Positions 9,149-17,927 of a stretch of DNA of 54,441 bases are shown in pieces. Position numbers and translations under genes: made by a program. The notes under the pieces were generated by a model. The model did not search any database. It saw only the letters and a program-made list of their open reading frames with translations, and had not been told where the DNA came from. The stretch spans positions 1 through 54,441 of the forward strand of contig JACJOC010000082.1 of assembly GCA_014695345.1 (NCBI GenBank), in the 5' to 3' direction. Numbering within the stretch: the stretch's first letter is position 1; each line of letters starts with the position of its first letter. Source of the DNA: Cyanobacteria bacterium FACHB-471. GTDB lineage: Bacteria > Cyanobacteriota > Cyanobacteriia > Elainellales > Elainellaceae.

Positions 9149-10126
9149 TCAAGCCCGCTTCTGTACGGTAAACAATCCTTCTGGGCGATAGCGAATCAAA
9201 ACAATCACGGCGGCTAACACAATCACCCTGGCAACCGGATCATTCAGCATAAAGGCGATCGCTGCATTGGCTTCACCAATCAAGAACGACCCTGCCAACA
9301 CTCCAATTAGCTTATCGACTCCTCCGGTCACCACGACCATCCAGGCATCCACTAGATAGTCCTGCCCCATCGGTGGAGAAACACTCTTAAGCGAAGAAAT
9401 GACTGCTCCCGCAATGCCAGCCAGCCCACAACCGTAAGCAAAAGTCAGTAAGTCGATCAGGCTAGTATTCACACCCAAGCACTTTGCCATTTCTCGGTTT
9501 TGGGCTACCGCTCTAACCTGACGACCCAGAGGAGTTTGGTAGAGCAGGTAGAGCGTGATTCCTAACATCAGAAGGGCAACTGCAATAATAAACATGCGGT
9601 AATAGGAAATTGAGACTAGCGGTGTCCCATCTTGTCCCGTGATTACCGACAGGTTTCCAGATATGTAAGGTGGAGACTTCACATACTTCAGTTGCGCCGA
9701 GAAGATCAGCTTGACGACCCCTTGGATCACAATACTCAACCCCCAGGTCGCTAGCAACGTCTCAAGGGGGCGACCGTATAGCCTACGAATCACCGTCAAC
9801 TCAGTTAGCGCCCCGATCAGAGCTGTTCCCAAGAAGGCAAAGGGAATAGTTAGCAGCAAGTCCATCTGAAAAAGAGACTGCATCAGAAACGTCACGTAGG
9901 CACCTAGCATGATGAACTCACCATGAGCCAGGTTAATGATTCGCATCACGCCGAATGTGATAGCCAGACCCAATCCGGTTAACAGCAACACTCCAACAAT
10001 CCCAACGCCATTCAGCAACTGGTTTGCAAAAGTGTAAAAGTCAGCTCCTCCGGTTGCGTCTGTCGCCGCTGTTGCTTCTTGTGCCAGATAAAAGATGTGA
10101 GCCTGTATTGAATTAAAACCCAACAT
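9149..10126 (-). CDS. urtB: urea/short-chain amide ABC transporter permease UrtB
   Basis: The protein has 325 residues with an ATG start. It is LivH-type: GLGLAITFGVMRIINLAHGE near residues 45-70 is the diagnostic block, followed by PLGRQVRAVAQNREMAKCLG, the cytoplasmic loop that contacts the ATPase. GVDKLIGVLAGSFLIGE lies near the C-terminus. Canonical proteobacterial UrtB has a long periplasmic N-terminal domain; this one has only ~35 residues before the first helix, as in cyanobacteria. Its partner is UrtC. Confidence 0.92.
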   Translation of the reverse strand: MLGFNSIQAHIFYLAQEATAATDATGGADFYTFANQLLNGVGIVGVLLLTGLGLAITFGVMRIINLAHGEFIMLGAYVTFLMQSLFQMDLLLTIPFAFLGTALIGALTELTVIRRLYGRPLETLLATWGLSIVIQGVVKLIFSAQLKYVKSPPYISGNLSVITGQDGTPLVSISYYRMFIIAVALLMLGITLYLLYQTPLGRQVRAVAQNREMAKCLGVNTSLIDLLTFAYGCGLAGIAGAVISSLKSVSPPMGQDYLVDAWMVVVTGGVDKLIGVLAGSFLIGEANAAIAFMLNDPVARVIVLAAVIVLIRYRPEGLFTVQKRA

Positions 10127-10216
10127 TCCCAGTAAACCTCAACTTACCTGTGACATCAACTCAATTCAAGCTTTGCCTTCCTGGACAGAGCTTTGACTTT
10201 AAAAAGCTAAAAGCTC

Positions 10217-11605
10217 CTAACTTTCTAGGTATTCGACAGGTAGATCATTCCCTGTTTCTTCTGTTGGGTCAGAGCGGTCATCGGGAGCGGGGTGAACGCA
10301 AAGGCGACCTTTATAAAGCGCTTGACTCCAGGGAATCGGCTTCACTGCAGAAGGAGTTGCGAACACAATCTCCGCTTGACCATCTGCTTGCCATCTGCCA
10401 ATTCGAGAGTAGAGGTAAGTGTGATAGTTGTCGGGATCAATCTTGACCTTACCTTGAGGCGCGTTAAATTCCTGTCCGCGAGTTGCTTCTCTCAAGGTGG
10501 CAGTTGTGATCTCCTCACCTGCTTCCAGGACTTGCTCCATTGCCTGAGCCATAAAGAAGGTTTGCAGGTAAGCCGCTTCCATTACGCCGTTGGTGACCCG
10601 GTTGTCGCCAAACTTTGCTTTGAACTGCTCCACAAATGCTTTGTTCTCAGGCGTGTCTACCGTTTGGAAGTAGTTAAAGCTGCTGTAGTGTCCTTCAGCA
10701 TACTCGGGCCCCATTGCCTGAATCTCTTCCTCAGTCGTGGGGTAAGCCATGATGGGAATCTGATCGGGGGTAATTCCAGCATCCTTAAACTGTCTGTAGA
10801 ACGCGGGAATACTATCACCCACCAAATTACTCAAGACAAAGTCAGGTTTCGCCTGCTTGATCTTGTTGATGATGGTGATAAATTCAGTGGTTCCTAGTGC
10901 TGCATATTCGTCTCCAACCACTTGTCCACCCTGGTTTTCCAGTTCTGCCTTAGCAATCCGGTTGCTCTCTTTAGGGTAAATATAGTCAGAACCGATGAAG
11001 AAACCTTTGGGTCCAAAGTTTTCGTAGCAATAGGGAATGGAGTCTGTGATTTGCTGGTTAGGTGCGGCTCCGGTGTAGAAGACGTTAGAGCTACACTCAT
11101 TTCCCTCGTAGTAAACCGGGTAATAAAGGATGGCGTCCTTTTCTTCAAATACGGGCAGCACTGATTTACGGCTGGCTGATGTATAACATCCCAGGACACA
11201 AGATACCTGATCTTCATCAATCAGGCGCTTAGACATCTGGTTATACAAATCCCAGTTGGAGTCGGGGTTGACCACAACCATTTCAATTTGCTTACCCGCG
11301 ACGCCTTGCTTACCCTGCCAGGGTCCTGTGCCCTGGTTGATCTGCTCGATCGCCAGGAAAGTAGCATCTTGCAGAGACTTCTCAACGATCGCAATGGTGC
11401 CAGTCGTTGAATACATTACGCCTACTTTAATGGCATCGCCTGAAGACGCAGATCCAGTTCCAGTAGCAGAACTGGTAGTGGTTTCTCCGCCGCCACGAGT
11501 GCAGGCAGAGAGCACGCCTGCCCCGACCGCTAAAGAACCATACTTGATAAACTTACGGCGGCCTATTCTGCCAAACCGAACCAGAGGGCTACGCGAATCA
11601 GCCAT
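10217..11605 (-). CDS. urtA: urea/short-chain amide-binding lipoprotein, UrtA/FmdD type
   Basis: The protein has 462 residues. ATG 11605 has GGAGAA six bases upstream. The N-terminus has a twin-arginine signal (GRRKFIKYGSLAVGAG) running into a lipobox LSAC, so it is probably exported by Tat and lipidated at Cys35. A Ser/Thr/Gly linker follows. The mature part is a type I periplasmic-binding protein of the Urt/AmiC/FmdD group, with IKVGVMYSTTGTIA, GCYTSASRKSVLPVFE and FYTGAAPNQQ. It differs from typical urea binders in several blocks (for example YYPVYYEGNECSSN), so the ligand, urea or an amide, is undecided. It is first in the operon, about 300 nt downstream of an NtcA-type promoter. Confidence 0.88.
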   Translation of the reverse strand: MADSRSPLVRFGRIGRRKFIKYGSLAVGAGVLSACTRGGGETTTSSATGTGSASSGDAIKVGVMYSTTGTIAIVEKSLQDATFLAIEQINQGTGPWQGKQGVAGKQIEMVVVNPDSNWDLYNQMSKRLIDEDQVSCVLGCYTSASRKSVLPVFEEKDAILYYPVYYEGNECSSNVFYTGAAPNQQITDSIPYCYENFGPKGFFIGSDYIYPKESNRIAKAELENQGGQVVGDEYAALGTTEFITIINKIKQAKPDFVLSNLVGDSIPAFYRQFKDAGITPDQIPIMAYPTTEEEIQAMGPEYAEGHYSSFNYFQTVDTPENKAFVEQFKAKFGDNRVTNGVMEAAYLQTFFMAQAMEQVLEAGEEITTATLREATRGQEFNAPQGKVKIDPDNYHTYLYSRIGRWQADGQAEIVFATPSAVKPIPWSQALYKGRLCVHPAPDDRSDPTEETGNDLPVEYLES

Positions 11606-12088
11606 TGCGTTCTCCTTAACAACAACTTAACCAGATGAAAGAATTGACGGTGTGCGAAGCGCCATACGGCAACCTCGCGAATCTGACAATCTAAGGCAAA
11701 TCAGCAAACTGAGAATTCTTCTAGCAGGAGCTAGAGCAAGCCATCGACTAGAATCACTTACCGTTGAATGACTTGAACAGCATTAGCTCCCTACCGCAAT
11801 AGCAATAGGAATCTCACTTTTAGCAACAGGAATCTTCCTGCCGCCATTGCAGTTTTAAACCTTCTTGTCCTATCTGAAGCGAGTTCCAGCAAACCTGTCT
11901 CAGATGTTAGAGGCATTCCCACACGGCAAACGTATCCTATGATACATTCTTGCTATTTTGACTCTAGCTATTTACCTCTACAGGAGTACGCAGAAATTCT
12001 AAAATGGGTTATGAGAGCTATATTCCGTTAGGTTGTAGTTAAACTGATTGTCTCTTCCATTTATCTCGTCCATCATTGATATCTTCCT
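11606..12088. other. divergent regulatory spacer urtA / permease-kinase
   Basis: The 483-bp spacer separates urtA (minus) from the sensor kinase (plus). Apart from the NtcA promoter near 11904-11945 I see no coding potential. The plus-strand gene starts 144 bp beyond the NtcA box and has no clear Shine-Dalgarno sequence. Confidence 0.6.
11904..11945 (-). promoter_or_regulatory. canonical NtcA-activated promoter facing urtA
   Basis: GTATCCTATGATAC at 11932-11945 is a perfect GTA-N8-TAC NtcA site and is itself palindromic. Reading toward urtA, exactly 22 nt separate it from TAACAT (11909-11904), a match to TAN3T. This is the class II NtcA promoter layout of cyanobacteria, which activates nitrogen-scavenging genes when 2-oxoglutarate is high. 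Transcription would begin near 11897 and leave a leader of about 290 nt before the urtA ATG. On the plus strand no TAN3T lies at the matching distance, so the site points at the transporter. Confidence 0.85.
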
Positions 12089-14929
12089 ATGCCGCTTCCT
12101 GCAACGACAAAGATTGTTAAAGATAGGCGTGACTACAATACTTGGATCGCGACCGAAACGCTGGAAGATTATGCTTTGCGGTTTGCGCCTAAATCTTTTC
12201 GCAAGTGGTCAGAGATTTTGGTCGCGAATACGGCCAGTGGTGGGTTGTCGTTTTTGGCATTAGAGGCAATCGGTGGGTCACTGGTCATCAGCTATGGGTT
12301 TGCGAATTCCTTTTGGGCAATTATTGTCGCTGGGGTCATCATTTTTTTGACCGGACTGCCGATCGCCTACTATGCCGCAAAATATAGCGTTGATATTGAT
12401 TTGCTGACGCGAGGGGCTGGATTTGGCTATATCGGCTCAACGATTACGTCGCTGATCTATGCTTCATTCACGTTTCTTTTCTTTGCTTTAGAAGCAGCCA
12501 TTATGGCGCAGGCGCTAGAGCTATATTTTCACCTGCCGCTATCGATTGGCTACATCGTTTGCTCTCTGGTGATCATTCCTTTTGTGTTTTTTGGCGTGAC
12601 CCTGATTAATCAATTGCAGCTTTGGAGCCAGCCGGTCTGGTTTACGCTGATGCTTTTGCCCTATGCCTGCATCCTTTACAAGGAGCCAGAGGCACTTTCA
12701 AACTGGGTGCATTTTGCTGGGGAAGCAGGTAGTGCAGGCTTTGACCCGCTGTTGTTTGGGGCGGCTACTACTATCGCAGTCTCACTGATTGCCCAAATTG
12801 GCGAACAGGTAGACTATTTGCGCTTTCTACCTGATCAACAGGAAACGAGCAAACGTAAATGGTGGTTGGCAGTGGTAGTGGCTGGTCCGGGATGGGTACT
12901 GACGGGTTGCGCGAAACAGTTAGGCGGCGCTTTTTTAGCATCTCTGGCGATTGCTCACGGAGTCAGTTTATCCAAAGCCAACGAGCCAACTCAAATGTAT
13001 TTGATCGGGTTTGAGTATGTTTTCTCTAACCCAGATGTAGGGCTAGCTGTGACGATCTTTTTTGTGATTTTGTCTCAAATTAAGATCAACGTGACGAATG
13101 CTTATGCGGGGTCGTTGGCCTGGTCAAATTTCTTTTCTCGGCTCACCCATAGCCACCCGGGTCGTGTGGTTTGGCTGGTGTTTAATGTGGCGATCGCTCT
13201 CCTGTTAATGGAGTTGGGCGTATTTTCGACGCTAGAGGCAGTTTTGGGGCTTTACTCAAATGTGGCGATCGCCTGGGTTGGGGCATTAGTTGCCGATCTG
13301 GTGGTCAACAAACCGTTGGGTCTAAGTCCTCCGTATATTGAGTTCAAGCGAGCACACCTGCACGACTACAACCCCGTCGGATTGGGGTCAATGTTAATTG
13401 CCTCATTGGTGGCAATGGCTGCTTTCATGGGCGTGTTTGGAATCGGTGCAAAAGCTTTTGCCTCTTTCATTGCCTTAGGTTTAGCGTTTGTACTGGCTCC
13501 AGCGATCGCCTTTCTCACCAAAGGGAAGTATTACATCGCTCGTGCAGACATTTATTCTGAAACCACTCATCCACTGAACTGCTGCATCTGTGAGCAAGAA
13601 TATGAGCCGCAGGACATGGCGTTCTGTCCAATTTATCAGAACTCGATTTGTTCGCTCTGTTGCACTCTGGATGCCTGTTGCCACGATGCTTGTAAGGCGA
13701 TCGCACCTAGCAAAGGCTACCCTGCCTCCGAATCTCAAACTGCAACTCAAATCGTTCCTCAAACCACCGTTCAAACCCCAAAAGGGTCGCGGCTATTTCA
13801 GTCCAAACTATCGCCGCATTTAGGGGCAAGGCTGCTGAGATACCTGGCGCTGTTCCTATCTCTATCGGGGCTAGTGGGTATCAGTCTGGGGCTGGTCTAC
13901 TATCAGCACGTCGCTGTTCCCCAAATTTCTATCGTCGCGGCCCAACAACTCACCGCAGCCTTAATCGAAGTGTATGCCGTCTTCCTGGTACTGATCGGCA
14001 TTGGAGCCTGGTGGCTGGTGTTGACGCAGGAAAGCCGCGAACTGGCGCAAGAAGAACTGGATGAGCGCAACCTTCAGCTTCAGCAAGAGGTACAGGAACG
14101 CAACCTGGCTGAAGCGCAGCTGCAAGAAAAAGCAAAACAGCTTGAACAAACGCTGCACAATCTGCAACAAGCTGAAGCACAATTGATTCAAACTGAAAAA
14201 ATGGCAGCGTTGGGTGGTTTGGTTGCCGGAATTGCCCATGAAATTAACACCCCGATTGGAGTTGGTGTAACCGCCGCTTCTTTGCTGATGGAAAAAACGA
14301 TCGCTTTCTCAGAACGCTTCAAAGGCGGTACTATGAAGCGATCGGATCTAGAGAAGTTTTTGGATTTAGCCCAACAGAGTAGTCGAATGACGCTCTCAAA
14401 TCTAGAACGAGCCGCAGAACTGATCCATAGTTTTAAGCAGGTTGCGGTAGATCAGTCCAGTGAGTCAAAACGGGTATTTAACCTCAAAGACTATCTCGAA
14501 GAAATTCTGTTGCAGCTTAGCCCCAAACTGAAGGTTACTAAGCATCATGTTGAGGTGAGAGGCGATCGCCATCTTACCCTCACCAGCTATCCCGGAGCCT
14601 TCTCCCAAATCGTCACTAACCTGATCATGAATTCCCTGCTGCACGCCTACGAACCTGGCAAAGCTGGACAGATTATCTTGAGCTTTGAGCAAACTAGGGA
14701 ACAGGTAATTTTTGAATACACAGATGACGGTAGCGGCATCGCTCCAGAAAACCTGGGCAAAATCTTCGAACCCTTTTTCACCACAAAAAGAGGACAGGGT
14801 GGGAGTGGTTTAGGGTTACACATTGTCTACAACCTAGTGACCCGAAAGCTGAAGGGGACGATTCAGTGTGAAAGTCGCCTAGGGATTGGGACAAAGTTTG
14901 TCATCAAGTTATTGAACACAGAAGTGTAG
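12089..14929 (+). CDS. NCS1-type permease fused to Cys-rich module and histidine kinase
   Basis: The protein has 946 residues. Residues ~30-490 form a polytopic permease domain resembling the purine-cytosine/NCS1 family (about 12 hydrophobic segments; NTASGGLSFLALEAIGGSL early). Residues ~497-534 form a dense cysteine module with CCICEQEY, NSICSLCC and DACCHDAC, likely metal- or redox-binding. Two more membrane segments (~580-655) lead to a coiled coil (~655-705). The kinase follows: His717 in GIAHEINTPIG, the N box NLIMNSLLHAY, then DDGSGIAPEN, FEPFFTTK and GSGLGLHIVYN. It probably senses a transported or bound nitrogen compound and phosphorylates the response regulator encoded 42 bp downstream. 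CbrA-like transporter kinases are the known analogy, but they use a different transporter family. Confidence 0.88.
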   Translation: MPLPATTKIVKDRRDYNTWIATETLEDYALRFAPKSFRKWSEILVANTASGGLSFLALEAIGGSLVISYGFANSFWAIIVAGVIIFLTGLPIAYYAAKYSVDIDLLTRGAGFGYIGSTITSLIYASFTFLFFALEAAIMAQALELYFHLPLSIGYIVCSLVIIPFVFFGVTLINQLQLWSQPVWFTLMLLPYACILYKEPEALSNWVHFAGEAGSAGFDPLLFGAATTIAVSLIAQIGEQVDYLRFLPDQQETSKRKWWLAVVVAGPGWVLTGCAKQLGGAFLASLAIAHGVSLSKANEPTQMYLIGFEYVFSNPDVGLAVTIFFVILSQIKINVTNAYAGSLAWSNFFSRLTHSHPGRVVWLVFNVAIALLLMELGVFSTLEAVLGLYSNVAIAWVGALVADLVVNKPLGLSPPYIEFKRAHLHDYNPVGLGSMLIASLVAMAAFMGVFGIGAKAFASFIALGLAFVLAPAIAFLTKGKYYIARADIYSETTHPLNCCICEQEYEPQDMAFCPIYQNSICSLCCTLDACCHDACKAIAPSKGYPASESQTATQIVPQTTVQTPKGSRLFQSKLSPHLGARLLRYLALFLSLSGLVGISLGLVYYQHVAVPQISIVAAQQLTAALIEVYAVFLVLIGIGAWWLVLTQESRELAQEELDERNLQLQQEVQERNLAEAQLQEKAKQLEQTLHNLQQAEAQLIQTEKMAALGGLVAGIAHEINTPIGVGVTAASLLMEKTIAFSERFKGGTMKRSDLEKFLDLAQQSSRMTLSNLERAAELIHSFKQVAVDQSSESKRVFNLKDYLEEILLQLSPKLKVTKHHVEVRGDRHLTLTSYPGAFSQIVTNLIMNSLLHAYEPGKAGQIILSFEQTREQVIFEYTDDGSGIAPENLGKIFEPFFTTKRGQGGSGLGLHIVYNLVTRKLKGTIQCESRLGIGTKFVIKLLNTEV

Positions 14930-14971
14930 ATTCATAAATTTAAGTTGACTCGAACAACTAAAGGAGCATTC

Positions 14972-16132
14972 ATGCTGGAAAACGCACAAACCTCATCTAA
15001 TGCTCTGAGTAATCACGCTCCGAGTGATGAATGCGTCTTTGCTCAAGAAGATGAGATCGTGTTCTTTGCTGAAGAAACAGACCCAAGCCAGCATGGAAGC
15101 TGGAAAATCTTAATCGTCGATGATGATGTTGAAGTCCATGAAGTAACAAAACTGGCGCTAAGCGACTTTACCTTTGAAAATAAAACATTGACATTTATTA
15201 GTGCCTACTCTGCTCAAGAAGCCAAACAGTTAATTCAGGCTCATCCTGATACGGCGATTGTGTTTCTAGACGTAGTCATGGAAACAGAAGATGCAGGGTT
15301 ACAGGTGATTCCCTACATTCGAGAGGAGCTAGAAAACCCAATCGTCAGAATTATCCTGAGAACCGGACAGCCAGGACAGGCACCCGAAAATGTGGTGGCA
15401 GTGAACTATGGCATCGATGATTACAGAACAAAAACAGAGCTGACCTCCCAAAAGCTATTCATCACGATAATTACAGCACTCAGAGCATTTTCCACACTGA
15501 CCCAAGCATTTGAAGTGAGTCAAATGTTAGAGCAAGAATTGGCTCAGTACAGACAGGAAGCCTTGCGACCCAACGATGTAGAGGTACCTATATCTACTCA
15601 GACCCAGGTCAAACGGCACGAAAAAATAGAAACTTTAGGTGAATTGGTCACAGAAATTGTCCACAAGGCGCTGACTTCTCCCAGCCAGGCAGGAGCAATT
15701 TACACCACGTCAATCATTGCTCGAATCGCCAGAATGGTTCTGCGAATTACTGACGAGCATTCGGCAAAGCTAGGCATTTCGCAAAGTAAGCTCGCCGTTC
15801 TGCTCTATCTCAGTACTGAACCTGAGCTATGTGCCAGCCCGTCGTCTTTAGCCAAACAGTGTGGCGTTTCCCGCGCTGCCATGACCGGATTATTGGATGG
15901 GCTAGAGCAAGACAGCTATGTCGAACGCGATGTGCATCCCTCTGACCGACGGGCACTGATGGTAAAACTGACCCCAGAGGGGCAACAATTCTTAAGCTGG
16001 ATTGCACCCCAGGATCAATATCAGATCTCTGAGCTAATGAGCTCTCTGAATGAAGCAGAACGCAAGACGCTGATGGATCTCGTGATCAAAACAGCGAAAC
16101 TGCTCGATGAAACAGCTTTGCCTGCCGACTGA
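14972..16132 (+). CDS. response regulator: REC domain fused to MarR-type DNA-binding domain
   Basis: The protein has 386 residues. I choose ATG 14972 because AAAGGAG lies just upstream; a TTG nine codons earlier is also open. The receiver domain (~43-165) begins WKILIVDDDVEVHEV, with the phosphoacceptor Asp100 in VFLDVVMETEDAG and the switch Lys in RTKTE. RTGQPGQAPE is typical of the receivers found with DUF3369-type regulators. A linker leads to a MarR-like winged helix (~235-370) with KLAVLLYLSTEP, LAKQCGVSRAAMTGLLDGLE and HPSDRRALMVKLTPEG. Receivers joined to MarR domains are unusual. It sits 42 bp after the permease-kinase gene, its likely partner, and upstream of amiE, a plausible target. 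Confidence 0.88.
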   Translation: MLENAQTSSNALSNHAPSDECVFAQEDEIVFFAEETDPSQHGSWKILIVDDDVEVHEVTKLALSDFTFENKTLTFISAYSAQEAKQLIQAHPDTAIVFLDVVMETEDAGLQVIPYIREELENPIVRIILRTGQPGQAPENVVAVNYGIDDYRTKTELTSQKLFITIITALRAFSTLTQAFEVSQMLEQELAQYRQEALRPNDVEVPISTQTQVKRHEKIETLGELVTEIVHKALTSPSQAGAIYTTSIIARIARMVLRITDEHSAKLGISQSKLAVLLYLSTEPELCASPSSLAKQCGVSRAAMTGLLDGLEQDSYVERDVHPSDRRALMVKLTPEGQQFLSWIAPQDQYQISELMSSLNEAERKTLMDLVIKTAKLLDETALPAD

Positions 16133-16719
16133 TGCCTGTAGGAGTGAGCATCTGTTTGCTTCCTAGGGGGAAAATGTCTAAAGCCCCATGCAGGATGGCA
16201 AATTCGCATTGAGAGAAAATAGTTAAGCAATTAACTATTAAGTGTAAAACTAGATACAAATTAGGCTTATCCAACTCTTTATTATCTATCCAGATTGTTG
16301 AAAGCTCTCTCATGAGCGTCAACTGATCGGTAGCGAACCAGCAAACAATCGGTAGCGAACCAGCAAACAATCGCTAGCGAACCAGCAAACATAAGACGAG
16401 TGGTGGGGATTGTCCGGTTACGGGGAGGCAACTGATTTTTAGAGTCTAACTTGTATTCAAGGTGCTGTGGCTTGAGGAGGAAGCCTTGGCGATCGCAAAA
16501 AATTGAGATAAACCTTTTTTCCTGGCTCAAAGCCCAGTGGCGCTGGTTTGGAGGTTGCAAGCCCCTCTTAAACAGCGACAAGCTAAGTCTGTTCCAGCAG
16601 ATTACAACCTTTAAAGTCTTGCAACTGGAAGTACCAAAAGATCCAGGAGAGTTTTTCTATGGCTCTCCTCTGCCATTGGTCACTAGAAGCTCTAAATACA
16701 ACACTCACTGGGGGTACTC
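16133..16719 (+). promoter_or_regulatory. amiE upstream region
   Basis: This 587-bp spacer separates the response regulator gene from amiE. It holds three tandem 22-bp repeats (16327-16392), a HIP1-like site (16491), and a short GGAGAG...CTCTCC inverted repeat (about 16648-16670) just ahead of the gene. I found no GTA-N8-TAC box. A plus-strand open frame at 16451-16846 runs into amiE in another frame and is not credible. Confidence 0.6.
16327..16392 (+). repeat. three tandem 22-bp direct repeats upstream of amiE
   Basis: Units at 16327-16348, 16349-16370 and 16371-16392 share the core TAGCGAACCAGCAAACA. Units 1 and 2 are identical; unit 3 differs at two positions. The 22-bp period, about two helical turns, would place three copies on one DNA face, as in arrays of activator sites. 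The array lies about 330 bp upstream of amiE, just after the gene for the REC-MarR regulator. Confidence 0.85.
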
Positions 16720-17805
16720 ATGTCTTACCACGGCGACATTTCATCGAGTGAAGACGCAGTTGGAGTTGCGGTTGTTAACTACAAAATGCCGCGCCTGCAC
16801 ACCAAAGCAGAAGTTATTGAGAACTGTAAGAACATTGCCTCAATGATCGACGGGATGAAAGTGGGTTTACCCGGAATGGATCTGGTGATCTTTCCTGAAT
16901 ATTCCACTCACGGCATCATGTACGATCCCAAAGAGATGATGGAAACGGCAGCAAGCATCCCTGGAGAGGAGACACAAATCTTCTCAGAGGCTTGCATTCG
17001 CAATAAGGTTTGGGGCGTTTTCTCACTCACCGGAGAGCAGCACGAAGAGCATCCTAACAAGGTTCCCTACAACACCTTAATTTTGATGAACGACCAGGGA
17101 CAGATCGTTCAAAAATATCGCAAAATCATGCCCTGGACACCGATTGAAGGCTGGTATCCCGGCAACTGCACCTACGTTTCAGAAGGACCAAAGGGACTCA
17201 AGATTAGTTTGATCATTTGTGATGATGGCAATTACCCTGAAATCTGGCGCGATTGTGCCATGAGAGGAGCCGAACTGATTGTTCGCTGCCAGGGGTATAT
17301 GTATCCGGCAAAAGATCAGCAAATCATGGTATCTAAAGCAATGGCGTGGATGAACAACGTTTATGTTGCTGTTGCTAATGCTGCCGGATTTGATGGTGTA
17401 TATAGCTACTTTGGACACTCTGCTGTAGTTGGCTTCGATGGTCGCACTTTAGGTGAGTGTGGCGAAGAAGAGATGGGGATTCAGTATGCTGCCCTGTCTA
17501 AGTTTGCGATTCGTGACTTCCGCAAAAACTCTCAGTCTCAGAATCACTTGTTTAAGCTGCTGCATCGCGGCTATACCGGAATGCTCAATTCGGGTGATGG
17601 TTCTGAAGGGATGGCGGAATGTCCTTACCAGTTCTACCGAGACTGGGTTCTGGAGCCGAAGAAAGCGAAGGAGAAAGCAGAAGCGATTACTCGTTCCACG
17701 ATTGGTACGGAAGAGTGCCCGATTGAGGGTATCCCCAATCAAAAGGTTAGTCCGCCTCCAGTAAAGTCCTCACCCGCAACAGTTCAAGTCTCCGTGAATG
17801 GCTAA
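16720..17805 (+). CDS. amiE: aliphatic amidase
   Basis: The protein has 361 residues and an ATG start at 16720. It is close to Pseudomonas-type AmiE along its whole length, from [20 protein letters not shown] onward. The nitrilase-superfamily triad is intact: Glu60 in [10 protein letters not shown], Lys135 in QKYRKIMPW and Cys167 in [12 protein letters not shown], each shifted by one from the Pseudomonas numbering. [16 protein letters not shown] and [11 protein letters not shown] are also present. The enzyme hydrolyses short aliphatic amides (acetamide, propionamide) to the acid and ammonium. The last ~25 residues are Pro/Ser-rich. It follows the sensor kinase and regulator genes and is probably their target. 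Confidence 0.96.
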   Translation: MSYHGDISSSEDAVGVAVVNYKMPRLHTKAEVIENCKNIASMIDGMKVGLPGMDLVIFPEYSTHGIMYDPKEMMETAASIPGEETQIFSEACIRNKVWGVFSLTGEQHEEHPNKVPYNTLILMNDQGQIVQKYRKIMPWTPIEGWYPGNCTYVSEGPKGLKISLIICDDGNYPEIWRDCAMRGAELIVRCQGYMYPAKDQQIMVSKAMAWMNNVYVAVANAAGFDGVYSYFGHSAVVGFDGRTLGECGEEEMGIQYAALSKFAIRDFRKNSQSQNHLFKLLHRGYTGMLNSGDGSEGMAECPYQFYRDWVLEPKKAKEKAEAITRSTIGTEECPIEGIPNQKVSPPPVKSSPATVQVSVNG

Positions 17806-17851
17806 TTTATAGCTGGAGATTACGGGGGTTTACACTTGTATCAGCTACAAA

Positions 17852-17893
17852 CCTCAGCGTAGGGGCGGTTCGCGAACTGCCCCTACGCTGAGG
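17852..17893. terminator. 15-bp perfect stem between convergent amiE and SDR genes
   Basis: CCTCAGCGTAGGGGC (17852-17866) and its exact complement (17879-17893) enclose GGTTCGCGAACT, which is itself nearly palindromic. The position between the convergent stop codons of amiE (17805) and the SDR gene (17928) fits a bidirectional terminator. The core is a family 1 dispersed repeat. Confidence 0.7.
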
Positions 17894-17927
17894 TCCCGAT
17901 TAACGGAAAACCAATTTGATCAATCTT

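Noticed and set aside
6403-11605. Branched-chain amino acid (liv) transporter
   Set aside because: The permease and ATPase classes are related, but the UrtA blocks (GCYTSASRKSVLPVFE) and the linked formamidase genes point to urea/amide transport.
11932-11945. NtcA site also driving the permease-kinase gene
   Set aside because: The box is symmetric, but no TAN3T sequence lies 22-23 nt downstream on the plus strand.
16327-16392. CRISPR array or replication iterons
   Set aside because: The 22-bp units are directly adjacent with no spacers, only three copies exist, and no cas or rep gene is in the window.
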